This document shows positions 8,378 to 17,436 of a DNA stretch of 64,000 nt, piece by piece. Below the pieces are notes generated by a model that saw nothing but the letters and a program-made list of their open reading frames with translations, searched no databases and had not been told where the DNA came from. Position numbers and translations under genes: made by a program. Source of the stretch: Lysobacteraceae bacterium CU05-9 (lineage in GTDB: Bacteria; Pseudomonadota; Gammaproteobacteria; Xanthomonadales; Xanthomonadaceae); assembly GCA_007556525.1 (NCBI GenBank), contig SWJS01000002.1:124001-188000 (forward strand), read 5' to 3'. Positions within the stretch are counted from its first letter, which is position 1. The number at the start of each line of letters is the position of its first letter.

Positions 8378-9061
8378 TTACGCTTCCTGTTCCGGCAGCG
8401 CGATGCGGTAACCGATGCCGTGGCGCGTCTGGATCATCGCGTCCTTGAATGGCTTGTCGACCAGGGTACGCAGACCGTGGATGTGGACGCGCAAGCTGTC
8501 CGAATCCGGCAGTTCTTCGCCCCAGACGCGGGTTTCAATGTCCTGACGGGTAACGACCGCCGGCGAGGCTTCCATCAACGCCTGGAGGATCTTCAACGCG
8601 GTTGGGTTGAGCTGCAAAAGCTTGCCTTCTCGGCGGACTTCCAGCGTGTCGAGGTTGTACTCGAGATCGCCGACGGTGAGGACGCGGGTTTGCACGCCAC
8701 GGCCACGGCGTTGCAGGGCATTTAACCGCACTTCCACTTCCTGCAGCGCAAATGGCTTGATCAGGTAATCGTCAGCGCCGGAATCGAAGCCAGCGAGCTT
8801 ATTTTCGAGAGAGTCCCGTGCGGTGAGCATCAGGATCGGAGTCTGCTTGCGGGCTTCGTTACGAAGCTTCTTGGCCACTTCCAGGCCATCGAGACCTGGC
8901 AGGTTGAGATCGAGCACAATGGCGTCAAAATCGTGCACCACGGCGAGGTGCAGCCCGGTGATGCCGTCAGCCGCGAAATCGACCGTATGGCCACGTTCTT
9001 CCAGAAAATCGCCAAGGTTTGCCGCAATGTCTTGATTGTCTTCAATAACCAGAATGCGCAT
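8378..9061 (-). CDS. OmpR-family response regulator (ColR/VgrR-like)
   Basis: DNA-binding response regulator, 227 residues from the ATG at 9061, which has AGGAA six bases upstream; a longer frame adds ten unsupported residues. The receiver domain begins MRILVIEDNQDIAANL, with phosphoacceptor Asp in VLDLNLPG (about residue 51) and Lys in LIKPFAL (about 101). The C-terminal winged helix ends QTRHGIGYRIA. The text closely resembles what I recall of ColR/VgrR of Xanthomonas and Pseudomonas, which respond to metals and envelope stress; that is memory, not a search. It is the first gene of the pair with the kinase, and a repeated ATTTAACA motif precedes it. Confidence 0.93.
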   Translation of the reverse strand: MRILVIEDNQDIAANLGDFLEERGHTVDFAADGITGLHLAVVHDFDAIVLDLNLPGLDGLEVAKKLRNEARKQTPILMLTARDSLENKLAGFDSGADDYLIKPFALQEVEVRLNALQRRGRGVQTRVLTVGDLEYNLDTLEVRREGKLLQLNPTALKILQALMEASPAVVTRQDIETRVWGEELPDSDSLRVHIHGLRTLVDKPFKDAMIQTRHGIGYRIALPEQEA

Positions 9062-9088
9062 GGGGTTCCTTTTTTGTTTTTGTGGGTG

Positions 9089-9136
9089 CATTTAACAATA
9101 CGGCACTCATTTAACATTTGGAACCATTTGTTAAAT
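9089..9136 (-). promoter_or_regulatory. ATTTAACA repeat array upstream of the response regulator
   Basis: CATTTAACA occurs at 9089-9097 and again at 9108-9116 (direct repeat, 19-base period), with an inverted copy TGTTAAAT at 9129-9136. All three lie between the regulator's start codon (9061) and the upstream terminator, i.e. in the promoter region. Candidate operator, possibly autoregulatory. Confidence 0.5.
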
Positions 9137-9169
9137 AAAAAAACCCGGACGACCTGAGCCATCCGGGTT
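9137..9169 (-). terminator. Intrinsic terminator of the rimK operon
   Basis: AACCCGGA (9142-9149) pairs with TCCGGGTT (9162-9169); on the minus strand it is followed by seven T residues. It lies about 160 bases past the rimK stop; the intervening 9170-9329 holds no gene I can support. Confidence 0.85.
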
Positions 9170-9329
9170 CAAAAAGGCAATTTGCCCCGATACCCGCGCT
9201 ACGCGTGGCCGAAAATTCGGACTGACGGGCCGACTTTCCGGGGAATTCGTAGCGTGGAAGATCGAAGCTAATGGGGTCTCAATTAAAATTCTGTTAACGG
9301 CATTCTGAACGCCAATCTGAATGATCTAA

Positions 9330-10292
9330 CTATTTGATTATCTTGCGGTTTTTCTTGACTGCAGCCGTGCGTGTAGGAGTTTTCCGAACGAGGAAATGAC
9401 CTTTTTGCGCTGAACGGGCGGACGCCTTGTCGGTCACGTACTGGATGATCTCGCCGGCGATATCGAGACCCGATGCGGATTCGATTCCTTCGAGGCCAGG
9501 CGACGAATTCACCTCGAGAACCAGCGGTCCCCGTTTCGATCTGATTAAGTCTACACCCGCCACTTCGAGGCCCAAACTCTGTGCGGCGCGGATGGCCGTT
9601 TCCTTTTCTTCCTTGGTTGGCTTGATTCCCTTGGCAAAACCTCCGCGATGCAAATTCGAGCGGAAATCTCCCTTCGGAGCTTGGCGGCGCATGGCGGCAA
9701 CCACTTGATCGCCAATCACGAAGCAACGCAGATCAGCACCTTTCGCTTCTTCGATGAACTCCTGCACGAGGAAGTTCGCATACAAACCGCGCAACGCTTC
9801 AATCACGGACTTCGATGCGGACAACTTCTCCGTCAACATCACGCCGGCGCCTTGCGTGCCTTCCGTCAACTTGATGACGTGCGGCGGTGGTCCGAGCATT
9901 GAGAGCAAGTCGGCGGTGTCGTCGGGATTTTCGCCGAACACGGTCGTCGGCATGCCAATGCCCTGACCGCACAGCAACTGATGTGTCCGCAACTTATCGC
10001 GGGCGCGCAGAATATGCTCCGCCGGATTCGGGGTATACGATCCCATCATTTCAAACTGTGTCAGCACCGCAGTGCCGTAGCGCGTGATCGATGCACCGAT
10101 GCGTGGGATGACCACGTCGACGTTGCGGATGGCGCGACTTTTGTAATGGATTTGAATGCCATCATTCGCGATGCGCATGTAGCAACGCAGCGGATCCAGC
10201 ACCCGCACGATATGTCCCTGCTCGCGCGCCGCTTCCACCAAACGTCTCGTCGAATACAACCGCGTATTCCGCGACAAAATCACAATCTTCAT
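9330..10292 (-). CDS. rimK: RimK-family alpha-L-glutamate ligase
   Basis: ATP-grasp ligase that adds glutamate residues to the C-terminus of ribosomal protein S6. It has 320 residues, slightly longer than E. coli RimK (300), with an extra basic tail ([13 protein letters not shown]). The N-terminal domain starts [18 protein letters not shown]; the ATP-grasp core includes [34 protein letters not shown] and the metal-binding end [15 protein letters not shown]. Its ATG overlaps the stop of the upstream protease gene (ATGA), so the two are translationally coupled, and a terminator follows at 9137-9169. Confidence 0.95.
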   Translation of the reverse strand: MKIVILSRNTRLYSTRRLVEAAREQGHIVRVLDPLRCYMRIANDGIQIHYKSRAIRNVDVVIPRIGASITRYGTAVLTQFEMMGSYTPNPAEHILRARDKLRTHQLLCGQGIGMPTTVFGENPDDTADLLSMLGPPPHVIKLTEGTQGAGVMLTEKLSASKSVIEALRGLYANFLVQEFIEEAKGADLRCFVIGDQVVAAMRRQAPKGDFRSNLHRGGFAKGIKPTKEEKETAIRAAQSLGLEVAGVDLIRSKRGPLVLEVNSSPGLEGIESASGLDIAGEIIQYVTDKASARSAQKGHFLVRKTPTRTAAVKKNRKIIK

Positions 10293-10759
10293 TTCTCTTC
10301 CTCAATCCCATGTTGCACGGTGGTCGGCATCTCGCGTCCACACAGGAACGACTTCACCGGATCCACCGTAAATCTCTTGCGCATCGCTGTCCGTCCAAGC
10401 AACATCGGGAACGCCATCTTGCCGCGGTGACATAAATTCATTTCCACCTCGGCCTCAATCCCACCCAATACCAAGGGTGTCCTGATAAAAACTCTCTCAC
10501 TCATCTTGCCACCGGAGTCCCGCACACCACGCCGATCCACGATCTTCGCATGCGCCTCGATGACATCCGGGAATTGCGGACCCGTCACGATCTTAAATCC
10601 GACCCACGGCTCTCCCTGCTCGACGAACTGCCATTGGTCGTCCACGTGCAGCGCGGAAGTGCGCGCGCCCGTGTCCACTTTCACCATGATCGCGGGGATT
10701 TGCAGACCGGGAAGGCTGACCCATTCGCGCCAGCCGATCATTTTTTTGGGTAACGCCAT
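10289..10759 (-). CDS. Retropepsin-like ATP-dependent zinc protease family protein, RimK-associated
   Basis: 156 residues of the small aspartic-protease-like family usually annotated as ATP-dependent zinc protease. [32 protein letters not shown] contains the characteristic [10 protein letters not shown] segment, equivalent to the retropepsin D-T/S-G loop, and MLLGRTAM supplies the second conserved strand. Family members sit next to rimK; in Pseudomonas such a protein (RimB) was proposed to act on glutamylated substrates. Here it is the first gene of a two-gene operon overlapping rimK by four bases, which supports a role in S6 modification. The substrate is inference. Confidence 0.9.
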   Translation of the reverse strand: MALPKKMIGWREWVSLPGLQIPAIMVKVDTGARTSALHVDDQWQFVEQGEPWVGFKIVTGPQFPDVIEAHAKIVDRRGVRDSGGKMSERVFIRTPLVLGGIEAEVEMNLCHRGKMAFPMLLGRTAMRKRFTVDPVKSFLCGREMPTTVQHGIEEEK

Positions 10760-10775
10760 GCATCAACTCTTGTAG

Positions 10776-10813
10776 AAAAAAACTCGGCTCACCCCAATCA
10801 GCGGATGAGCCGA
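10776..10813 (-). terminator. Intrinsic terminator of the autotransporter gene
   Basis: On the minus strand CGGCTCA (10806-10812 complement) pairs with TGAGCCG (10785-10791 complement) around a 14-base loop and runs directly into seven T residues. It lies 63 bases after the esterase stop. Confidence 0.85.
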
Positions 10814-10875
10814 ATTCCATTTGCTTCGACCGAAGCGTTAACGATAACCGCTACACGCTAAAGCAATGTGACGGA

Positions 10876-12660
10876 TTAGAAACCGAACGTCGCGTAGACG
10901 GTTGCTTGCTGCGCGTCCTTCTCACCCAGACCTGCTGCCAAGCCAACGTCCGCCGCGAAACCGAGCACTTTGGTTTTCGCCCCGATGTTGATGACGGCGT
11001 AGTCACGGTCAAAAGCCGGTGCCGGCACTGCATAGCGAACGCCAGTGGTCATCGAAGTTGCATGCGCTTGCAGTGCGTCCTTCTTGAACTCACGGTTGTA
11101 CGCAATGCTCGCGTAAGGTGCCATGTGCGGCGTCAAGTTCATTTCCATCTTGTAGCCGATGCGACCGGCCAAAGACTTCGCGGTGACGTCGTCATACGAC
11201 AACGCCGTCGACAACGTTGGATCGGATTCGGTGTAGCCATCGGACTTCGCGCTTTGCGAAACGACGCTCAGGAATGGACCGTGCTTCAACGCACCCTCGC
11301 CCATCATGTAGCCGCCTTGCGCACCCACCGTGATGTTGCTGCCATCGCGTGAGCCGCTATGGATGCGCGTGACCGGACCGAGAGCGATCTTGCGATCAAC
11401 GTTTGCGCTGGTCTTCGAGTAGCTGACTTGCGCTGCGCCCCATGCACCGTTGCCTTCACCGTAGCGGAGGTATGCGCCGAGAGTTGTGTCCTTCTGGTCA
11501 AAATTACCCGCCGACTCACCAAACTTATTCGTTTGCTTGCCGAAACCAACGAACGGTCCGAACTTCAACATGTTGTCGCCGAATGTGCCACCGACCAGCA
11601 AGCCAACACCGTCGCTATTGAATTGCTTGCCGTGGTCGTAGCGGTTGAAATTACCGCGGACATCTGCCCAGACCTTCGAGCCGGAACCGGACGCGCCGAA
11701 CACGCGATCCGCACGCGAGGTACCGACATTCAATGCAGCCTTGCTGACCATTGCTTGTTGGTATGGGGCCGCAACCATTGAGTATGCGAGTTGCGCCATG
11801 ATCGTGTGCGTCTTGCCCGTTGGGTGGACGCCGTCAGCAAACAAATACGATTCCGATGCGCCAGGTGCAACGTAGTTTGCCGGTGCACATGTCAACGAGG
11901 ATGTCGCGCCGCAAGCCGTACCCGTTGTGTTGGTATAGCCAAAAGCCGCCGCATTCGCCTTCACTTCCCGCAGCAACGAGAAGGTGTCGACCGGAATGAT
12001 ATTGACGCCTGCTGCTTGTGCACCGGCAAGCAATGCTTGGTTATAGGACTGCGAACCACCGGTTGCCGCGCCAATCGTCGCAGCGCCACCGGCCAATGCG
12101 GTTGGCGTCATACCCAGATCAGGCAAGATTGGCAGCAAAATATACTGCGCACCCGCCGCCTTCAAGGTTGCAAGTGCGGTCACTTCGGATTGCACGGCAG
12201 CACCGATGGTTGCTTGCGCTGGTGCACCACCGAGAACGGCAAGCATGTCGTTACCGCCGGCCCATACCGAATACAAGGCGTTCGGATCGGCCTTACCGCC
12301 GTTCGCCTTCAAGTAATTCGAGACTTGCGTGGTCACCGAAGGAATCGGACCCAACGCACCGGTGACGTCAACGCCAGCGCGCGCACCGCCGACTGCATAG
12401 TTGCTGCCACCTTGATTCGATGGATTCAAATTGATGCCGTATTTCAAGGCAAGTTGCTCTGACCAAACCAAATAAGGGTTGGTGGTGAACTTGCCGACGA
12501 CTGCAGCACCGGAACCTGCTTGTTGAATCAATGCAGGACGGAAGTAACCGGAGTCAGTCAAGCTGTCACCAAAAAAAACGACGTTGCTGAATTGTTGCGC
12601 AGCTGCCGGCATCGCAGCGGTCATCAGCGCGGCGGCAATCAGGGTATGGCGGAGTTTCAT
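10876..12660 (-). CDS. Autotransporter GDSL-family lipase/esterase (EstA-like)
   Basis: Type Va autotransporter of 594 residues. The signal peptide (1-22, ends AAAQ) fixes the ATG at 12660; upstream in-frame codons would precede it and are rejected. The SGNH-hydrolase passenger has block I FFGDSLTDSG with nucleophile Ser33, block III GGNDML and block V DGVHPT (Asp and His). From about residue 325 a beta-barrel follows, with alternating strands and the terminal signature ending in Phe (ATVYATFGF). The passenger should be displayed on the outer membrane, as in Pseudomonas EstA. It stands alone between terminators, divergent from thiS. Confidence 0.94.
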   Translation of the reverse strand: MKLRHTLIAAALMTAAMPAAAQQFSNVVFFGDSLTDSGYFRPALIQQAGSGAAVVGKFTTNPYLVWSEQLALKYGINLNPSNQGGSNYAVGGARAGVDVTGALGPIPSVTTQVSNYLKANGGKADPNALYSVWAGGNDMLAVLGGAPAQATIGAAVQSEVTALATLKAAGAQYILLPILPDLGMTPTALAGGAATIGAATGGSQSYNQALLAGAQAAGVNIIPVDTFSLLREVKANAAAFGYTNTTGTACGATSSLTCAPANYVAPGASESYLFADGVHPTGKTHTIMAQLAYSMVAAPYQQAMVSKAALNVGTSRADRVFGASGSGSKVWADVRGNFNRYDHGKQFNSDGVGLLVGGTFGDNMLKFGPFVGFGKQTNKFGESAGNFDQKDTTLGAYLRYGEGNGAWGAAQVSYSKTSANVDRKIALGPVTRIHSGSRDGSNITVGAQGGYMMGEGALKHGPFLSVVSQSAKSDGYTESDPTLSTALSYDDVTAKSLAGRIGYKMEMNLTPHMAPYASIAYNREFKKDALQAHATSMTTGVRYAVPAPAFDRDYAVINIGAKTKVLGFAADVGLAAGLGEKDAQQATVYATFGF

Positions 12661-12807
12661 TGGGAAAGACCTCGAGGTCGTTTTTGACGAATATGTGAAT
12701 ACTATCGGAACACCTAGCGGGCTTGATTGCAAGGTGCATTGGTCATGCTGCGGTTTCCGTGCTTTTTGAACTTCACGCGCATGGGTGGTCATGCGAGAAT
12801 AGAGGGC

Positions 12808-13008
12808 ATGAAAGTGCAATTGAACGGCGACTGGCTCGAACTGAAATCCCCCTGCTCCGTCGCTGAGCTTCTGGACCGCCAGAACTTAACCGAACGACGC
12901 GTCGCGGTTGAGATTAACGGGGATATCATTCCGCGCAGTGAACACGCGAACCACTCCATCAACGACGGCGACCGCATCGAAATCGTGCATGCGCTGGGTG
13001 GTGGGTAA
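12808..13008 (+). CDS. thiS: Sulfur carrier protein ThiS
   Basis: Ubiquitin-like carrier whose C-terminal glycine is adenylated and thiocarboxylated to donate sulfur to the thiamin thiazole. It has 66 residues starting MKVQLNGDWLEL and ending HALGGG, with the required terminal Gly-Gly. The longer frame begins inside the divergent promoter region and is not supported. A GAGAAT -10-like sequence ends only seven bases before the ATG, so the mRNA may have almost no leader. thiG follows 26 bases later. Confidence 0.95.
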   Translation: MKVQLNGDWLELKSPCSVAELLDRQNLTERRVAVEINGDIIPRSEHANHSINDGDRIEIVHALGGG

Positions 13009-13034
13009 TTTTTGATTAATGGGACATCCCTACA

Positions 13035-13823
13035 TTGACTGACTCCAAAGACATTCTCAACATCGGCACCCGTTCGTTCCATTCGCGTTTGCTGACGGGG
13101 ACGGGCAAGTTCAAGGATCTCGACGAGACCCGCGCTGCAACATTGGCTGCCGGTGCACAGATCGTGACCGTGGCAATCCGCCGCACGAACATTGGCCAAA
13201 ATCCGGGCGAACCCAACTTGCTGGATGTTTTGCCGCCTAACGAGTTTACGTTGTTGCCGAACACTGCGGGTTGCTACACCTCCGACGATGCCGTGCGCAC
13301 TTGCCGCCTGGCGCGCGAGTTGCTCGATGGTCACAACTTGGTGAAGCTCGAAGTGCTGGGTGATCAACGCACGTTGTATCCCGACGTCGTCGCGACGCTG
13401 GACGCTGCCGAGAAGTTGGTCGCTGATGGTTTCGAAGTGATGGTCTATACGTCGGATGATCCGATTTTGGCTAAGCGCCTGGAAGAGATTGGCTGCGTTG
13501 CCGTGATGCCTCTGGCAGCGCCGATCGGTTCGGGCTTGGGTATCCAAAACAAATACAACCTCCTCGAAATCATCGAGAACGCAAACGTGCCAATCATTGT
13601 TGACGCAGGCGTGGGTACGGCATCCGATGCATCGATTGCGATGGAACTCGGTTGCGATGGCGTGCTGATGAATACGGCAATTGCCGGTGCGAAGGATCCG
13701 GTGATGATGGCGACCGCGATGCGTTATGCCGTTGAAGCGGGTCGCTTGGCTTTCCGCGCGGGTCGCATTCCACGTAAGCGTTACGCGAGTGCGTCGTCGC
13801 CTGTCGATGGTTTGATTGGTTGA
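13035..13823 (+). CDS. thiG: Thiazole synthase
   Basis: Assembles the thiazole phosphate of thiamin from deoxyxylulose phosphate, dehydroglycine and ThiS thiocarboxylate. It has 262 residues. The only sensible start is a TTG at 13035, giving [20 protein letters not shown], where family similarity begins; no in-frame ATG lies upstream, and the ribosome binding site is poor. LTGTGKF, the Schiff-base lysine region VKLEVLGD and the phosphate-binding [11 protein letters not shown] are visible. It is co-transcribed with thiS and probably trmB. No TPP riboswitch is seen ahead of the operon. Confidence 0.95.
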   Translation: MTDSKDILNIGTRSFHSRLLTGTGKFKDLDETRAATLAAGAQIVTVAIRRTNIGQNPGEPNLLDVLPPNEFTLLPNTAGCYTSDDAVRTCRLARELLDGHNLVKLEVLGDQRTLYPDVVATLDAAEKLVADGFEVMVYTSDDPILAKRLEEIGCVAVMPLAAPIGSGLGIQNKYNLLEIIENANVPIIVDAGVGTASDASIAMELGCDGVLMNTAIAGAKDPVMMATAMRYAVEAGRLAFRAGRIPRKRYASASSPVDGLIG

Positions 13824-13827
13824 TTGA

Positions 13828-14553
13828 ATGAGCGAGTCGCATAAGCCATCGCAGCCTTATACGTCGACGGAAGGGCATCGCCCGATCCGCAGCTTCGTGT
13901 TGCGACAAGGTCGTTTCACTGAAGCGCAGCAACGTGCGTTTGAAGAACAATGGGCGCGATTCGGCATTGATTACACCGGTGCGCCGCGTGATTTGTCGGC
14001 AGTGTTTGGTAACTCGCAGGAACTTGTGCTTGAGATTGGTTTCGGCAACGGTGAAGCGTTGCGGTTCGCGGGTGGCAATGAGCCGACGCGTAACTTGATC
14101 GGGTTGGAAGTGCATGCACCGGGTGTTGGTCGCTTGTTGAATGCATTGGCGGAAGATGATCGTGCGAACGTGCGTGTCTATCATCATGATGCGGTTGAAG
14201 TGCTGACGAATGAAATCGCAGACGGATCGCTGGATGAAGTGCGGATATTTTTCCCGGATCCGTGGCATAAGAAGAGACACAACAAAAGACGTTTGGTGCA
14301 ACCCGACTTCGCGGAGTTGTTGGCGCGTAAGTTGAAGATCGGTGGTCTGCTGCATCTCGCGACCGATTGGGAACCGTATGCCGAACATATGTGGGATGTG
14401 CTGGATGCATCCGACAAATTTGCAAATCGCGCTGGACCAAGGGGCTTTGTTGAGCGTCCATCGTGGCGTCCGCAAACGCATTTCGAAACGCGCGGACAGA
14501 AGTTGGGTCACGGCGTCTGGGATTTGCTTTACGATCGCGTGCAGGACAGTTAG
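13828..14553 (+). CDS. trmB: tRNA (guanine-N7-)-methyltransferase
   Basis: SAM-dependent enzyme forming m7G46 in the tRNA variable loop; 241 residues. The N-terminal RSFVLRQGR (21-29) is conserved in the proteobacterial family. SAM motif I is LEIGFGNGE (69-77) and the catalytic region is [16 protein letters not shown] (about 140-155). It begins four bases after thiG, so it lies in the thi transcript; the SLC13 gene starts eight bases after its stop. The order thiS-thiG-trmB recurs in gammaproteobacteria. Confidence 0.96.
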   Translation: MSESHKPSQPYTSTEGHRPIRSFVLRQGRFTEAQQRAFEEQWARFGIDYTGAPRDLSAVFGNSQELVLEIGFGNGEALRFAGGNEPTRNLIGLEVHAPGVGRLLNALAEDDRANVRVYHHDAVEVLTNEIADGSLDEVRIFFPDPWHKKRHNKRRLVQPDFAELLARKLKIGGLLHLATDWEPYAEHMWDVLDASDKFANRAGPRGFVERPSWRPQTHFETRGQKLGHGVWDLLYDRVQDS

Positions 14554-14561
14554 CCTAAGGC

Positions 14562-16406
14562 ATGGATAGTCAACTCGCGCTGACGACGGATATGAAGCTT
14601 GCGCTTGCGCTTGTCTTCTTCACCAGCGTGATGTTCCTGATCGAGAAAGTGCGATCCGATGTGGTCGCACTTGTCGTTCTGGTGGTGCTCGGATTGACCG
14701 GGCTGGTTGCACCTGAAGAAATTTTCAACGGCTTCAGCTCCAACGCTGTGCTGTCGATCATGGCGACCATGATCATGGGCGCAGGTCTCGATCGTACCGG
14801 TGCATTGAACCGTGTCGCGGAGTGGATCTTGCATCGTGCGAAAGGCGACGACAGCAAATTGATGTTGCTGACAACGGGTCTTGCGGGTTTGCAATCAGCA
14901 GTCATGCAAAATCCATCCGTCATGGCGTTATACATGCCCGTCACTTCACGCATCACGGCATCCTCCGGTTTGACGATGAAGCGGATGTTGTTGCCGTTGG
15001 CTTGCGCGATCGTGACCGGTGGTGCGATCACGATGGTCGGTACATCGCCGTTGATCATGCTCAACGATTTGTTGCTGGCGGCGAACAGTAACTTGCCTTC
15101 GGGTGCGGCGACGATCAAGCCGTTGCAGATGTTTTCGACGTTGCCTGTGGGTCTTGCTTTGCTCGCATTGACGTTGGGATATTTCTATTGGCGCTTGCGT
15201 CGACTTGAAGCACAGAACCGTGTCGTCGGCGAAGACGTTACGCCAGTGCGCGCGCAGAGTTATTTCAGCAAGGTCTATGGCATCGATGGTGACTTGTATG
15301 AGTTGACCGTCACTGCGGATTCGCCTTTGGTCGGCATGAGTTTCGGTGAAGCGGAGATGATGCACGGCGCGCCGCGTTTGCTAGCGTTGAAAACCGAAAA
15401 GGACACCCGCGTTGCACCTGCTGCAGACACGCGCATCTGGACCGGCAGTGTCATCGGTGTGATGGGAACGCAACGGCAGGTGGCGGATTTTTCGCTCAAT
15501 AACATGTTGCGCATGAGCACGCGTTTGAAAGTGCTCGGTGATTTGTTCAATCCATCGCGTGCAGGTATTGCTGAAGCGGTCATTCCTCCGACGTCTACAT
15601 ACATTGGCAAGGATGCGCGTGAGCTTGGGTTGCGCCGTCAAGATGGTCTGAGCTTGCTGGCGATCAACCGCGACCGCAAAATCATCACCGACAACGTCAA
15701 GGATGAAGATATCCGCGCCGGCGACATGTTGGTGTTGCATGGTGTGTGGACGGATCTCGCGGACGTCGCGAAGAAGAAGGACCTCGTCGTCCTCACCGAT
15801 TATCCCAAGGCGATGCAACGTCCACATAAGTTGAAGATTGCGCTTGCGATTTTTGCGATTGCCATGTTGCTGGCATTGTCATCGCGTTTGCCGGTTTCGA
15901 TTGCGCTGATGACCGGTGTTGCCGGCATGTTGCTGACCGGCGTGATCAGCATCGACGAAGCGTATGCCTCGATTTCCTGGCGCACCATTTTCTTGATGGC
16001 GTGTTTGATTCCGTTGGGTTGGGCGATGGACTCGAGCGGCGCCGCTGCGTGGCTTGCAGGTCACTCGATTGAACAGCTGCCATCGGGGACACCGCCGTGG
16101 GTGATTCAGTTCCTGGTGGCTTTATTTACGATGTTTTTCTCGTTGGTAGTCGGTCATGTCAGCGCGACGATTATCATGGTGCCGATTGCGATCAACATCG
16201 CGTTGGCGTCCGGCGCGGGACCGGTTGTGTTCGCATTGACGACGGCGCTAGCCGCATCGAACAACTTCATGACGTCATCGAACCCGGTCATTTCGATGGC
16301 GATGGGTCCTGCAAATTACACGACCAAACAGTTATGGGCCGTCGGCGCACCACTCGGCTTCCTGTACCTGATCGTGGCACAGGCCGTGGTGAATTTACTC
16401 TTCTAA
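14562..16406 (+). CDS. SLC13/DASS-family transporter with two RCK_C domains
   Basis: Inner-membrane anion transporter of 614 residues. Two blocks of hydrophobic helices (about 10-215 and 420-612) flank a cytoplasmic insert that reads as two TrkA-C (RCK_C) domains, one around ELTVTADSPLVGMSFGEAEM and one around STYIGKDARELGLR. The helix-end motif SNNFMTSSNPVISM, like the SNT motifs of the family, lies near residue 570. The substrate (dicarboxylate, sulfate or other) cannot be read from sequence. ATG codons at 14562 and 14592 are both possible starts. Its end overlaps the convergent Rieske gene by 12 bases. Confidence 0.9.
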   Translation: MDSQLALTTDMKLALALVFFTSVMFLIEKVRSDVVALVVLVVLGLTGLVAPEEIFNGFSSNAVLSIMATMIMGAGLDRTGALNRVAEWILHRAKGDDSKLMLLTTGLAGLQSAVMQNPSVMALYMPVTSRITASSGLTMKRMLLPLACAIVTGGAITMVGTSPLIMLNDLLLAANSNLPSGAATIKPLQMFSTLPVGLALLALTLGYFYWRLRRLEAQNRVVGEDVTPVRAQSYFSKVYGIDGDLYELTVTADSPLVGMSFGEAEMMHGAPRLLALKTEKDTRVAPAADTRIWTGSVIGVMGTQRQVADFSLNNMLRMSTRLKVLGDLFNPSRAGIAEAVIPPTSTYIGKDARELGLRRQDGLSLLAINRDRKIITDNVKDEDIRAGDMLVLHGVWTDLADVAKKKDLVVLTDYPKAMQRPHKLKIALAIFAIAMLLALSSRLPVSIALMTGVAGMLLTGVISIDEAYASISWRTIFLMACLIPLGWAMDSSGAAAWLAGHSIEQLPSGTPPWVIQFLVALFTMFFSLVVGHVSATIIMVPIAINIALASGAGPVVFALTTALAASNNFMTSSNPVISMAMGPANYTTKQLWAVGAPLGFLYLIVAQAVVNLLF

Positions 16407-16724
16407 GTAGATGTAATCGCCTTCGACGCGAATTGGCACTGGCAGCAAACTCTCACCGCGGCATGGACCGGCAAGGCACTCGCCCTTCGCCATTTCGAAC
16501 GATGCACCGTGCGCCGCGCACACTAACAACTTCTCAGCACTGACGAGGAATTGCCCCGGCGCCCAATCCAACCGGCGGCCCGCATGTGGGCAAACGTTGA
16601 GATAGGCGGCGTAACCGTCGTCGGTCTTGCACACGATGATCGATGACGCGATGCCTTCGACGTCTCCTTCGCATTCAACCGCTTGCGCGTCCGGCCACTC
16701 TTTCAGGTCAAAAATCTGCTTCAC
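16395..16724 (-). CDS. Rieske [2Fe-2S] ferredoxin-like protein
   Basis: 109-residue stand-alone Rieske protein. The cluster ligands are Cys45-x-His47 (CPHAG) and Cys69-x2-His72 (CAAHG), with a 21-residue spacing that suits small soluble Rieske ferredoxins. It has no signal peptide or membrane helix, so it is cytosolic, perhaps an electron carrier for an oxygenase; no oxygenase is adjacent. It converges on the SLC13 gene, sharing 12 bases at the 3' ends, and is divergent from mscL. Confidence 0.93.
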   Translation of the reverse strand: MKQIFDLKEWPDAQAVECEGDVEGIASSIIVCKTDDGYAAYLNVCPHAGRRLDWAPGQFLVSAEKLLVCAAHGASFEMAKGECLAGPCRGESLLPVPIRVEGDYIYLEE

Positions 16725-16926
16725 TCAAAATCCTCCAACGTCAGATCACTTATGATGCCAGCAATTGGTTTTTTCGTCATTTCATACGAATGCGTGACGC
16801 AAGTCGCGTGAATTATGCGAGAATTCGCACAGCAGTGTTCGATAGGACTGGCAATCGCCGGTGGGTGCTGTAACTTTTTTAATTAACCCGCTCGGGTTGC
16901 ATAACTATTCTAAGGAGTTGTTTGAA

Positions 16927-17325
16927 ATGGGAATGATCTCTGAATTTAAGGAATTCATCGCCAAGGGTAACGTCGTCGACCTGGCGGTCGGTGTCGTGAT
17001 TGGTGCGGCTTTTGGCAAGATCGTGTCGGCTCTTGTCGATGGCATCATCATGCCGTTCATCGGCATGTTGACCGGTGGCGAAAGCGTTTCGGATTGGAAG
17101 CACGTGCTGTCGCCTGCCGTGATCGAAAACGGTAAGGAAATCGTTGCTGAAAATGCGATCAAGTACGGTGAGTTCCTGCAGTCGATCATCAACTTCCTGT
17201 TGATCGCGTTCGTGATCTTCATGTTCTTGAAGGCTTACAACCGTATGCGCGCTCCTGCGGCCGAAGAAGGTCCAGCAGAAGATACGTTGTTGCTGCGCGA
17301 AATCCGTGACAGCCTGAAGCGTTAA
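16927..17325 (+). CDS. mscL: Large-conductance mechanosensitive channel
   Basis: Pentameric channel that opens under membrane tension to release solutes during hypo-osmotic shock. It has 132 residues, typical length. FKEFIAKGNVVDLAVGVVIGAAFGKIV is the first helix and pore; the second is INFLLIAFVIFMFLKAYNRM. The C-terminal bundle ends LLREIRDSLKR. The start is decided by AAGGAG at 16911-16916 before the ATG; the longer upstream frame lacks a site. The 202-base divergent region from the Rieske gene contains a short palindrome AACCCG-CT-CGGGTT near 16880. Confidence 0.97.
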   Translation: MGMISEFKEFIAKGNVVDLAVGVVIGAAFGKIVSALVDGIIMPFIGMLTGGESVSDWKHVLSPAVIENGKEIVAENAIKYGEFLQSIINFLLIAFVIFMFLKAYNRMRAPAAEEGPAEDTLLLREIRDSLKR

Positions 17326-17382
17326 TCATTTCGGGTTGGATTGACGCGCGTTCGTCAAACCCCAACTTCTGACATGTTCCAG

Positions 17383-17416
17383 GAAACCCCCGGCTTGCTA
17401 TGCTGGGGGTTTCTTG
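17383..17416 (+). terminator. Intrinsic terminator of mscL
   Basis: GAAACCCCC (17383-17391) pairs with GGGGGTTTC (17405-17413), followed by TTGCTTT. It lies 57 bases after the mscL stop and just before the next gene's start. Confidence 0.85.
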
Positions 17417-17436
17417 CTTTGAGTGGAACCGTTTCT

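Noticed and set aside
12661-12807. TPP riboswitch upstream of thiS
   Set aside because: The conserved CTGAGA and ACCTGA elements of the THI box are absent and the region is shared with a divergent promoter.
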